Shown piece after piece: positions 22,914 through 32,242 of a stretch of DNA of 60,000 nucleotides; position 1 is the first letter of the stretch; the number at the start of each line of letters is the position of its first letter. The stretch is from Symsagittifera roscoffensis (Eukaryota > Xenacoelomorpha > Acoela > Convolutidae), in the NCBI RefSeq assembly GCF_963678635.1, contig NC_087063.1, positions 27,463,649 through 27,523,648 on the forward strand. The letters are read 5' to 3'. A program made the translations under genes and the position numbers. The notes under the pieces were generated by a model. That model saw nothing but the letters and a program-made list of their open reading frames with translations. It was not told the DNA's origin and did no database searches.

Positions 22914-23130
22914 TTATGAAATGGGAGAGGAAGGGGAAGGGGGTTCAATTTTGACTTGGGAATGGATAGCTTGAAAGGGAGGTTGGGAAAATGTAGATGG
23001 ACTGGGTTCGGAGTTGGCAATTTCTTCGGGTGTTTCGATATCGGAGTTGTTGGATTGGCAAATATTGTTATATACTGTTTTAGACAAAAGAGTTGATTCA
23101 AAAAAGCAAAAGCTTCTATCTCAATTAATA
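22914..23130 (-). pseudogene. Proline/serine-rich coding remnant of the same element
   Basis: The minus-strand frame ending at the TAA at 22914-22916 encodes an acidic P/S-rich tail (ETPEEIANSEPSPSTF...). Between 22440 and 22900 shorter frames with P/T-rich content are broken by stops. This may be the end of an upstream polyprotein of the element whose terminal region is at 19.5-21.4 kb. No catalytic domain is present, so the family is unassigned. Confidence 0.35.
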
Positions 23131-23159
23131 ATGCCACAAATTCCTTTTTATTGGGGAGC

Positions 23160-24590
23160 ACAAACCAAAAAAATCAAACAGCACCCATAAAAAATCACTA
23201 ACTGCTTACATTCTGAAGCAAAAACATTTTCAAATTTACCAAGTATTATTAACAAGAAAATTACACAAGAAAATTTAAAAAATGCAAGCAAAAACGATAT
23301 TTTTATGAAAAATGTGGACGAGCATTTTTTATTTGCTTTCATGGTTTTGAAAATGAGCTGTAACTAACTTACTGGTCTTCAAAGTAGCAGTGACATTCAA
23401 ATTAATTTTTTCATTTAAATTTTCATTTAAAAAATTCGAAAAAATTTACATAAAATGATGTTTTTTGTATTGTTTCTTGTATATTTGCGTGAAAACACAC
23501 GTACTGTAACAATTTTGTATAAAATGTTTCAAAAATATGCAGGCAAAAATTCAAAGTTGAATGGTCAAAAGTAGGACTTTCAGAGAAAAAGAACTGAAAA
23601 AAAGGTTGCGTATTAATGTGACTTCTTTCGCTTAACCAAAAAACTTCGTGTTGTTAACTAATGCGGCTAAAAATCGTGTTAAAATAAAAATACGAATAAT
23701 CAGCGGCATAACCATCACAAGATTGCTCATACTTTCTTCTCAAAATTTTTTTTAATTGATGATAATTTTTTTTTAAAATTTGGAGAACAAAAATAACACC
23801 CAGCACATCAAAATCAAAAATCATCAAATGTCCGTGAAAAATCGAAGTCAATAGCCATCAAAAAAAAACTTTTTGAAATTTTTTCAACAACATGGATATC
23901 AAAAAATTGTATGAAAAGAGTCTTTGAAAATATGAATTTTGTTTATATGGTATTTTTGCACCAATCGGTTTCCTGTGCGCACTGTTTTTGAAACCAGGTT
24001 AGATGTTCTAGTTAACGAGGCAAATGAAAGCCAAAGTTCCATGAAAATTGTCTGTGACAATTTTGAATTAGTTTCCGTCATCATTTTAATCATTCCCATT
24101 TTATTATTGAAAAATTAAGACGCGACGAGACAAGATCCTGCGTCCCTTTTGAAGCCCAAACTGAACGGTTGGCTAGACCAGATACGCTCAAAAGTGGGCT
24201 TGAGAACAAGCGGTTTGAACATTTGTTGAGCGTTTTTTTTTTATAAAATGTTGAAGGTATTTTATGTTTCCTTTTCACAAAACTAATTCAAAATGGGCCA
24301 CAAACTGGACATAATGAATAGCACAAAGAGCACCACTAAATGTATCACTATAATTTGTTGAACCTAACAGACCCCGGAGCCCAAGTTTCTGCGATTCAGT
24401 AAGTAAGCTGAGCTCAAGCATCCCCTCAAATGGCTTTTAAAATGTCAACTAATTCTATCTATGGCAGCTTGTCTTGAAAAGAAAATGAATATTAAAGAAA
24501 GAAAGGCCGTGAAATTGATTGAGCACCTTCATAATGGTTAGAAAAAAGGCTTGACATCCGTACAAACAAATGTTTATCATATACTTGGGT
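23160..24590. other. Unassigned AT-rich sequence
   Basis: Several minus-strand frames of 60-66 codons start here, but none has splice context or a recognisable motif. Nothing else is seen. Confidence 0.35.
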
Positions 24591-25208
24591 ACGCATATCA
24601 CAATAACTTGAAAAAAATTATAATCATAACCAATTATAATTGATTATAAGTTTTCCGAAAATCTATTATAATCTCTTATATTCTCTTATAATAGATTATA
24701 ATTCTTTTTTTTGTCAAAAATCTCTAAAAGTGAGATGTCATGTAACTCTTTGGTTCACCTGAAAACCACGAAACAAAAGTTTCATAGAGATACCTTCATA
24801 TTAGTTGAAAGAATCCTAGTAGGTGAAATATAATTCTTCTTTATAAAATATGAAATTAAAGCAGTATGCTGATGTCTTGGTGGTCAAAAAATTTAAAATA
24901 TGCATCATAAAACAACTATAATCAAGAAGCAATTTTAAAAAAAAACTTTCTAAGTTTGAATTTATTTGAAAACTGTGAGAGCAATTTTTCCCCTTTCTCA
25001 CAAAAACCAACGTCTACGGTTTTTCTTGAAAACAAATAAATTAGAAATTCGGATAAAAATAATTGATTATAATCGATTATAATATATTACAATTGATTAT
25101 ATTTGATTTCGAAAAGAGAAGTTATAATCGATTATTAATTCATTAAAATCAATTTTTTCTCAATTTTTGTAAGATTGATAGTAAAATCATATTATAATTA
25201 ATTATTAA
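24590..25208. repeat. Two clusters of ATTATAATC / TAATCGATTA palindromes
   Basis: Motifs of the form GATTATAATC, TATAATCGATTATAA and CAATTATAATTG are packed into 24600-24710 and 25060-25205, with about 350 bp of ordinary sequence between. The paired arrangement suggests the two ends of an AT-rich inverted-repeat element. TAATCGATTA is also a palindromic homeodomain-type site, but nothing shows that it is used. Confidence 0.55.
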
Positions 25209-25826
25209 CGCTTGAAACTGAAAGCGTGCAAGTTTTTATCAAAAAGGCCGCTCAAATTAGATCGGAAAGCCGATCAAAGTGAATTTTTTGGTCCTGCTTT
25301 CAAGAACAGTGACAAAATTTTTGCGATCGGAAAGGTTTTTCTAAGGACAATTGTTGACGATTTAACCAAAAAGTCATATATGACCGAACACTAATTTTGC
25401 CTTGAGATCTAACTTAAAAAAATCTCTCGAGCAAGACGTTTCAAACCTAATCAGAAAGGCTAGCTGTATATATCATAGTGGTCGTCATTCACTCGAAGCA
25501 GCTCATATGAAAGTGCGATATATTTCGTTTCATTATTTGGAAGATCTGCTTTCAGCAAACTCGACAAGCAAGGAAGCAAGGAGACTGAAAAGATCCTCTT
25601 CAAGAATTCTTCGGTTTTCAGTTTTTTTTTGATATCCAAATGCGTTGTTTTCATAGAAAAACCAATGAATAATATTATAAGTATTTGCTCTAATTCTCAA
25701 AGTTCATTGGCTGACGGATATTGGGTGACTCTTTAGCTCGGACAATGAACTTTTAGCTGACCAATGGCTCTGTTGTAAATTAAAAACAAGAGAAAACAAA
25801 TGCTTATCATTGCTCCCGCCAATTTT
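25209..25826. other. Unassigned; two short open frames
   Basis: Plus-strand frames of 60 and 76 codons at 25212 and 25402 have no recognisable domain, and no splice or promoter context was found. Confidence 0.3.
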
Positions 25827-26163
25827 TTGTTCCGACTTTTGTAACGAAAAACACGGAACATTTGTGCTCGGGATTAAATATATTTCGCGCTATTAACGCG
25901 TAAGCGGAGATTTAATCCGTTTTAGAAATCAGTCCAAATTGGTTGAAGGAAGCTTATATGCCATAATTGATTAGTTACTAGGAGCAAAAATTATCACTTT
26001 GTACTTTATATGGCGTGTGGGGCGATGATTTTCACAAAAATCCGATATTAAAAAAATTTTCTTTATATATTTTTACATTTAATTTTTCCTGTCATTACTG
26101 CCCCATAGACATTAAACGGTAGTCGGAACATTCAGGGCCTCGCCCTGATACGAGCAGTCTTGT
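25827..26163 (+). mobile_element. Helentron-like element, internally deleted (337 bp)
   Basis: It starts ttgttccgacttttgtaacgaaa and jumps after 'gtgctcggga' to 'ttaaatatatttcgcgctattaacgcgtaagcgg'. It ends with a perfect hairpin cagggc-ctc-gccctg and tail atacgagcagtcttgtt. The inverted terminal copy agtcggaacattcaggg lies just inside the hairpin. Confidence 0.85.
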
Positions 26164-26829
26164 TGACTCTTATGATCCAGAATTGCTATTTTTGTGAGTG
26201 TCTATGGCATTAAAACCATTCAGAAATCGGCAAAGGTGATTCTGATGAGCTCAGAAATGAGTGTTTTCAACCAAAACTGTCCAGATAATCACCTTTTGTT
26301 TCAGACAGTCAGTAATTTCTAATTTCACGCTGAATGGTTGTTCCTGTAAATAAAATCTAATTTTCGAAGATAGCTTCGGTTGTCAGTGTTCAGTTTCAAA
26401 AACTCAGGACTATCGTGCTATTTGGCATCCAATTTGTCCAGCGTCAACAGTTTTCTACTTCTGCCATCATGTCGTTTTTAATTGCATGATTTTGTCCTCT
26501 CTCTTTCTACTTCTGGGATGGTTTCAAGAGTAATTTTCTAGACCTTGGACAAAAGTCTCCGGAATTTCGGAAAATGTCCACGACGATAAAAAACTTGTTT
26601 CAAATTACTTGCTGTTACCCTGTAATACTGAACTGTCTGATTGCTTCAATCACGTCTCAAAAGTTTCTTATGTTCTCAGTGTCTTCTTAAGGTCTGATTG
26701 GTTAGGCTTGTTCTCCGACTGGGGAGTAATGTCCTTCGAACTGGATTTCCTCAAGTCTTTTGTTGTCTGATTTTTGATCTGGATCCCGTGAATTTCTCAC
26801 TGTTTGCTGCACTGTTGGGACTGATCACA
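26164..26829. other. Possible 3' UTR of a minus-strand host gene
   Basis: The composition is more GC-balanced and less repetitive than most of the window. Read on the minus strand it follows the stop codon of the putative terminal exon at 26830-27013. It has no repeat match within the window. A clear poly(A) signal could not be fixed. Confidence 0.25.
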
Positions 26830-27013
26830 AGCGTGTTTACAGACTGGGCCGCACAACGCTGGAAAGGGCTGGCATGTCCATTGAGTCTTCAGCAATTAGC
26901 AATCCAGTATCAAGCAACTCCATCTCCAATCTGTCCAATCGTTCTTGAAAAACGCGTTTCAGCCAAGCTGCCCTTCTAATCTGTGAAATGGGATGCCACC
27001 GGTTAACTACCAA
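26830..27013 (-). CDS. Putative 3'-terminal exon of an unknown host gene
   Basis: On the minus strand an acceptor-like aaaagttacag precedes an open frame. The frame starts GLVVNRWHPISQIRRAAWLK, continues with a charged helical stretch (VFQERLDRLEMELLDTGLL) and ends at TAA. The amphipathic, E/R/L-rich composition and local GC content resemble real coding sequence more than the surrounding frames do. I do not recognise the family. No upstream exon with matching phase was found between 27.0 and 27.7 kb; a frame at 27060-27130 was considered but does not join in phase. The plus-strand 93-codon frame at 26698 overlaps it and is probably its shadow. Confidence 0.35.
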
Positions 27014-27741
27014 ACCTGTAACTTTTGAATAAATTTTTTTTTTTTGGTTTTTCCACTGCAAACGTTCAAGAACAGCAATTTTGGTTGTGCGATTGAAGTA
27101 AAGAGAATCTATTGTCGCTTCTAAATGTCGACTTATTTGTCCGGAGGGTTACTTGAGGCTTCGCTGACCTTCTGTACTAGATGATGTTGAAGGATTCGTG
27201 ACTAGTAGACAAGCCAACAAGGCACTCTGATTGCTGATAACAAAAGTTATTTGGTCGAATAGTGATTTCGGTCTGTTTTCTGGCTCTGTCAAACTGTTTA
27301 TCGTTCATGAAATCTTAATTTTTTATCTAAAATTGTCAAGAATCAATCAAAATTGTTCAGTGATTTCGCTTGCAAACTGCTACTCAAAGAGGAAACTACT
27401 GGAAAACCCAAAAGGATTTTGTAGGTCTGCCTTAACATTTAGAGTCGGTAGACAAGAAAACTTACTTTTGCTAGCACAAACAACTGAGTTTTAGCTTGCT
27501 AGATTTAATAATATGGTTCATGTTGGTTTCGATAGCTCGGAAAAATGTTTTCCTGGATTTTCAAAACTGTTTGATAACTATTGATTGACCCCATGTGGTT
27601 GCCCAGGCGGAAAAGCTTAAAGTAAAATCATTTTTTAACTTGTAATTTTATTGCACATTTGATCGAATGATAATTTTGCTTTTTCATTCTCTAATAATTG
27701 TCGTTCAGAATAATTTACGAAATAGTTTAGTGTTTTCGTGG
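27014..27741. other. Intergenic or intronic sequence, no gene seen
   Basis: This is the left flank of the LTR element. It could be intron of the gene ending at 26830. No supported exon. Confidence 0.3.
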
Positions 27742-27746
27742 ATAGT
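27742..27746. repeat. Target-site duplication ATAGT (left)
   Basis: The same five bases, atagt, follow the other LTR at 34868-34872. Five-bp duplications are usual for Ty3/gypsy integrases. Confidence 0.85.
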
Positions 27747-28005
27747 TGTGATAACTATTGGATTTACTCAAGTAATTGTAAAACAGAATAAGTAAAACGT
27801 TTTAATTTAGACTGCTAACTTTGTCTTAATTTAGATCTGAGATCATGCTTGTCTTTTCATGTCTCTATCTCAACAGCAATGTCCTAAATGACTATTGCGC
27901 TTGGCCTGCATGAACGGCCTTGAATAGTAATAACAATACATAACAGAATAATTAATAGCACTATTCTCAGAGGTTACTGTGGCAGCAGTACTACACGGTA
28001 CCACA
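27747..28005 (-). repeat. 3' LTR of the Ty3/gypsy-type element (259 bp)
   Basis: It starts TGTGATAACT and ends GGTACCACA on the plus strand, so it has TGTG...CACA ends. It matches the LTR at 34609-34867 with no difference seen by eye, which implies recent insertion or gene conversion. Confidence 0.95.
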
Positions 28006-28014
28006 TTCCCCTGA
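28006..28014 (-). other. Polypurine tract of the LTR element
   Basis: On the minus strand the sequence tcaggggaa abuts the 3' LTR. This is the expected place for the plus-strand primer. Confidence 0.7.
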
Positions 28015-28101
28015 CAACAACAAAATTTTATATAATACTTTATGAAATTTTATAAATAATACGAGTTGTTCAAAGTTTACAGAAAATTGTTCTCCTTTTC
28101 C

Positions 28102-31100
28102 TTAGTCTTTTGTTATTTTCTTTAAAACTTCTTCTTTGTTTCTTGCGACGTTCCATGATCCCGCCTCGTCCAGTGACGTAGCACCAAACTTTCTCTTGAA
28201 AAGGTGTCTCTCTAGCCTGTCAAACGTGTTAGTTTCCGACGCTTCCTTGGTGTTTATGTTCAACTTCGCTAGTCGCAATCTGTAGGCCTCAAGTGCTGCC
28301 AGGTTCAACTCGGTGACATCGTCCTCACAACCAATCAGTTTTATCGAGTGTGATACGGGACTGCCATACCTCTTCGGTCCCTGGTTTTTAGTTTGTCTAT
28401 TACTCCGTCTGACTGTCGTGGTGTCTTCCTCCTTATCGGATTCGTCCGCAAATCCTGGTGTGGAATAATCTACTGGGTCCATTTGTCGTGACATTAGTTT
28501 CTCAGCTTCTTTTTGGACTCCGCGAGTCAACACTTGATTTGTTACATCTTCCCATTCTTGAGATGTCATGTTATTGTTTTGAAATGTGTCCAGAATTTCT
28601 TTTTCACTTGTCTGTTTTGTGATCTTCTTGGTAGTAGGAGCTTCCTTTGGTGTCGACGACGGTATGTATACTGCCTCGTTACTCGTATCACGTTGTTTAG
28701 TAACTGTTTTGGCAGCTTTCGTCGTTCCTGATTCTTGTGTTTTGCCCCTTGTCGGTTTTTTGTTCTGGACTATCGGTCCTGCTCTGTTCGGTTTTTCCCG
28801 TTTACCTCCTAAGTTAAGGCCTCCCCCGGTTCTTGTGTCTCTTGATGTGACTACGCTCGGTGAGTTTTGGAACTTTTCTTTTAGCTGACTATCTTCTAGA
28901 TTTTCGTCTTGCAGCCCCCGGTCTTTCGCGTCATGTTCTTCGGCAGAATCGCTGTCTTCCTGTACTGGGAGTGTTCCTGTTTTTTGTTGTTTACTTCTCG
29001 GTTCCTCTCCGGTTGGGCTCCTTTTCTTCTCTGCACTATAGGCTTTGGGCTGTGTGGACAGTTTAGATCGCGCAATGTCGCTTTTTCTATATACTGCACC
29101 CGCAGCCGTTTTGATGGTCGATGGTGTCGCTGATACTATCTTGGATTTTAAGGGTATTGTCAGGGCCTTCCCGCTCTTCCTTTGTTCGTGTTTCCGAAGG
29201 AAACTTCCAGACAAATCCTCCTTTGATTTGGTTTGTTTGTCTTCAATGAATCCACGTTCCCATGAGTATAGAAGTTCTTTCCTCAGTTCGGGATTTATCG
29301 TACTGGTTTCATCTACGACCCGGCGTAATTCGCTGTCTGAGAGGTCCCGTCTGGTGGCATTCCACTTAGCGTTTGCCTCTAGAAGTTGTTTGAGTTCTTT
29401 AGCTCTGGCCCTCTCTTTTGCAATCGCCGTGTCGTGTCGAAACAAAGGGCTTATATCCCTGCTATTTCGTCCTTTGCGAATGATTTTAACATTCTCCCTC
29501 GACTGATCTATTCGCCTTTTCAGCTGTGATGCTGTTAGTGCCGCTCTCTCCAAGTGTTCTTTATCTAAACGATCAGAATCCATCAAAAATTTATCCCTTA
29601 CAATCTTAAATTCCGTTTTCGGTAATCGGCCAAAGTGTGCTTCGAACGGGGACACTTTTATTGATTTCTGTTTATTCCATCTTAGGTCCCTAATTATTGT
29701 ACTCAAACATAATTTAATCGATTGTACTTTCTCGTCGAGTAGCATTACCCCCAATCTTCTTTTAATGGTTTGTATTGTTCGTTCGACCAAGCCGCATCCT
29801 CGGTGATCCCCGACTGGACAGAATTTTTGTTCGATGTTATTTTCGGTGCAAAATTTTTTCATAGCTTTCCATTTGAACCCCGAAAATTGGTCCGTTTTAA
29901 TTGATTCCGGTATTCCATGAGTGTCTATGTAAGTACGGAGAAATTTTATTGTTGATTTTCCCCCTGTAGATTTCGTTACTTTGACTGATGGAAATTTTGA
30001 GTATCTATCAATAGCGACTAATAAGTATATCTTCTTCCCCTTATGATCTTCAAGTGGGCCCGCATAACCTAATTGTAGTTCTTGAGCTGGCTGTGACAAC
30101 AGTGGGAGTGGTTTAGTCGAATTTTTGGGAATTAAGTATTTAGCGTTCTTACCATAACGAGTACAGCTTCTACACTCTTCGGCCATATTGACTATGTCTT
30201 TATGCATATGCGGCCACCACAGGTAGTTTGAGACCTCCAACATTGCTTCCTGTCCAGGATGACCTTGATGAAGTCGTCGGAGCACTGCTTGTCTCAACTT
30301 TTCGGGCACGGCCAAACGATTGTCTACTAGAAGGCAATCGTCTACCACCGACATCTGGTGCCACAGAGGATTTGTGTAGGGTCCCATGAGCTCGAAACCA
30401 TGTCTGTCATTTCGTTCCACTACTCTTCTTAGCCGGTCCATCCAGGTATCTTCCGACACTAGTTCTGCGAGAAGACTTTTGTCAAATAATTTGACGAGTG
30501 AAAGTGGGTTATCTGACTCCATTAACTGTTCCCCCCGTTTGTACTCAGATTTTCGTGAATTGTGTCTTGTTTTTTGTGGTGTGATTACACAAGTCTCCGT
30601 TCCTGAACTGTAATCCCGGTCGTCACTATCCAGAGTTAAATCGACTTCGACGATTTGTCCCACTTCTGCTTCGTCTCCGGAAGTGGACAGACCTGGTGAT
30701 TTCGGGTTTTGTATCCCCGAGGTAGCCTCTAACTCCATTGCTACAAATGGGGGTTCTGTACTCCTTCCTGAGCCCACCAGTTCCCAGAATGAGACTATTT
30801 TTGATTGAGCTGTTGAAACAGTTGAGGTCGATGGTCCTCTTTTTCCTGGGCTGACTGCTTGAGCAGTTGACGTTGATTGTCCACTTTGGGTGTTTGGCAA
30901 ATACCACCTCGCCTGTGTTGTTTGTTCCAAGTCCGAATCCTCTGATTCTGATATGTGTGGTCGTATCATCCTAGTCCTGTGAAACGTTGTTGTCACTTCT
31001 TCTCTCAAGGTATTGTTGTTATTTCTCTCCTGGATCCTGACATTCTTTTTCTCTTTTCCGCTATTTTTCAATTCGTCTGATTGCATTTTTCTCGATTTCT

Positions 31101-31944
31101 GATTTAAGAATTTGCTGGTTTTTTCTAATGACTGAACCGACTGTATCCGCTGACGATTTTGAGATATACTGATTTCTGGATTTTTGCGCTTTTCTCGTTG
31201 AAACGAACGCGAATCTTCATTTCTTTCGTTCCGGTCGTGCTTTGTCCATTTTGGACCGTTTTGGTTGCTATAGCAACGGGTAGATGACGTGTTCTTAATC
31301 GACATATTTTGATCAATTCTAGAATATTCTAGAACGTTTTCGTTCCGGTCGAGCCTATCCTGATCATTTATCCGACTGTTTAAACAGTCGAGAGCTTTAT
31401 GGAAACTTTCGATTGATGTAACTACGAATTTTTCATCCAATACTGACTCCGGCCAGGGTTCCCCCTTTGGATTTCGAGAAAGATAATCTACTATACCCAT
31501 ATCTTTTCCTGGTAAATGAACAACCTTAAATTGGTAAGGTAATAGTCTGTCTACCCATCTAGTTAATCTAGATTGGTACGTTTTATTTGATTTATTTTCA
31601 TCCAAAGCAGAGACTAGCGCTTTGTGATCTGTAGCGATTACGAATTCCTTGCCTAATAAATAGTGTTTAAATCGATCAACCGACCATACAACTGCAAGCA
31701 GTTCAAGCTCATTTGTGGAATATTTTTTTTCTTGTGTATTTAGGTACCTGGAAGCGAATGCGATTGGTATCCACTCCCCCTCAGCGTTTTGTTGTTCTAG
31801 CGATGCGCCCAGCCCACTGTGACTGGCATCACATTTCACCCTAGTGTCTAAACTGGGGTCATAATAATGAATTTTTGTTATATTCGCAACCGCTGTTTTT
31901 ATTGACTCGAATATTCCCGAATGTTCTTCTTTCCATTCGAATTT
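28102..31944 (-). CDS. pol: pol, second part: RNase H, linker, integrase, long C-terminal tail
   Basis: The frame continues in phase past the TAA at 31945-31947. Counting from the methionine at 31839 (1245 residues), RNase H spans about 1-125, with acidic residues in KCDAS, NELELL, TDHKAL and VDYLS. A charged low-complexity linker of about 330 residues follows. The integrase zinc domain (H-x2-H ... C-x2-C, about 523-559) and catalytic core come next, with TD650 and E686 spaced D-35-E. The first catalytic residue of the core is glycine (G591, codon 30067-30069, GGT) in the block that normally reads D-x-A/T-G-P. After the core comes a basic tail of nearly 500 residues with RRSNR and RYGSPV motifs. 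There is no envelope ORF. RNase H before integrase indicates the Ty3/gypsy gene order. Confidence 0.9.
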   Translation of the reverse strand, partial: KFEWKEEHSGIFESIKTAVANITKIHYYDPSLDTRVKCDASHSGLGASLEQQNAEGEWIPIAFASRYLNTQEKKYSTNELELLAVVWSVDRFKHYLLGKEFVIATDHKALVSALDENKSNKTYQSRLTRWVDRLLPYQFKVVHLPGKDMGIVDYLSRNPKGEPWPESVLDEKFVVTSIESFHKALDCLNSRINDQDRLDRNENVLEYSRIDQNMSIKNTSSTRCYSNQNGPKWTKHDRNERNEDSRSFQREKRKNPEISISQNRQRIQSVQSLEKTSKFLNQKSRKMQSDELKNSGKEKKNVRIQERNNNNTLREEVTTTFHRTRMIRPHISESEDSDLEQTTQARWYLPNTQSGQSTSTAQAVSPGKRGPSTSTVSTAQSKIVSFWELVGSGRSTEPPFVAMELEATSGIQNPKSPGLSTSGDEAEVGQIVEVDLTLDSDDRDYSSGTETCVITPQKTRHNSRKSEYKRGEQLMESDNPLSLVKLFDKSLLAELVSEDTWMDRLRRVVERNDRHGFELMGPYTNPLWHQMSVVDDCLLVDNRLAVPEKLRQAVLRRLHQGHPGQEAMLEVSNYLWWPHMHKDIVNMAEECRSCTRYGKNAKYLIPKNSTKPLPLLSQPAQELQLGYAGPLEDHKGKKIYLLVAIDRYSKFPSVKVTKSTGGKSTIKFLRTYIDTHGIPESIKTDQFSGFKWKAMKKFCTENNIEQKFCPVGDHRGCGLVERTIQTIKRRLGVMLLDEKVQSIKLCLSTIIRDLRWNKQKSIKVSPFEAHFGRLPKTEFKIVRDKFLMDSDRLDKEHLERAALTASQLKRRIDQSRENVKIIRKGRNSRDISPLFRHDTAIAKERARAKELKQLLEANAKWNATRRDLSDSELRRVVDETSTINPELRKELLYSWERGFIEDKQTKSKEDLSGSFLRKHEQRKSGKALTIPLKSKIVSATPSTIKTAAGAVYRKSDIARSKLSTQPKAYSAEKKRSPTGEEPRSKQQKTGTLPVQEDSDSAEEHDAKDRGLQDENLEDSQLKEKFQNSPSVVTSRDTRTGGGLNLGGKREKPNRAGPIVQNKKPTRGKTQESGTTKAAKTVTKQRDTSNEAVYIPSSTPKEAPTTKKITKQTSEKEILDTFQNNNMTSQEWEDVTNQVLTRGVQKEAEKLMSRQMDPVDYSTPGFADESDKEEDTTTVRRSNRQTKNQGPKRYGSPVSHSIKLIGCEDDVTELNLAALEAYRLRLAKLNINTKEASETNTFDRLERHLFKRKFGATSLDEAGSWNVARNKEEVLKKITKD

Positions 31945-32242
31945 TTATACTTGAATTTTTACACTTTTGAGTTTCTTTTTCTCATTTTCTTCGCGTAATA
32001 GTGGTCTCAATTTTTCTGTTAGCGTAGCCGCATTTGGGATGAACTTGGCCAGATGATTTATACTGCCTAGAAATGATCTAAGTTGTTTCAGTGATGTTGG
32101 CGGGCTAAGTTTTAGGATCGCTTCTGTTTTTGTGATTTTAGGAGAGATTCCGTCCGACGATAACTTATGCCCCAACCAATTCACTTCCTGTTGAAAAAAT
32201 TCACATTTCGACAGTTTTAATGCCAAATTCTCTTTATCTAGC
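31945..32242 (-). CDS. pol: pol, connecting part (end of RT), closed by a premature TAA
   Basis: The frame encodes the RT thumb and connection: ALKLSKCEFF, WLGHKLSSDG and FLGSINHLAKFIP, all typical of gypsy RT. It is entered only if one base of the A7 run at 32243-32249 is skipped. It is in the same frame as the RNase H/integrase part and separated from it by one TAA (31945-31947). The stop lies in a 15-nt imperfect tandem repeat (gtgtaaaaattcaa / gtataaaaattcga). The relic at 55.2 kb has the same block, NHLAKFIPNA. Confidence 0.85.

Noticed and set aside
28860-29506. Plus-strand ORFs opposite the gypsy pol tail
   Set aside because: They are antisense shadows of a long, clearly coding minus-strand frame.
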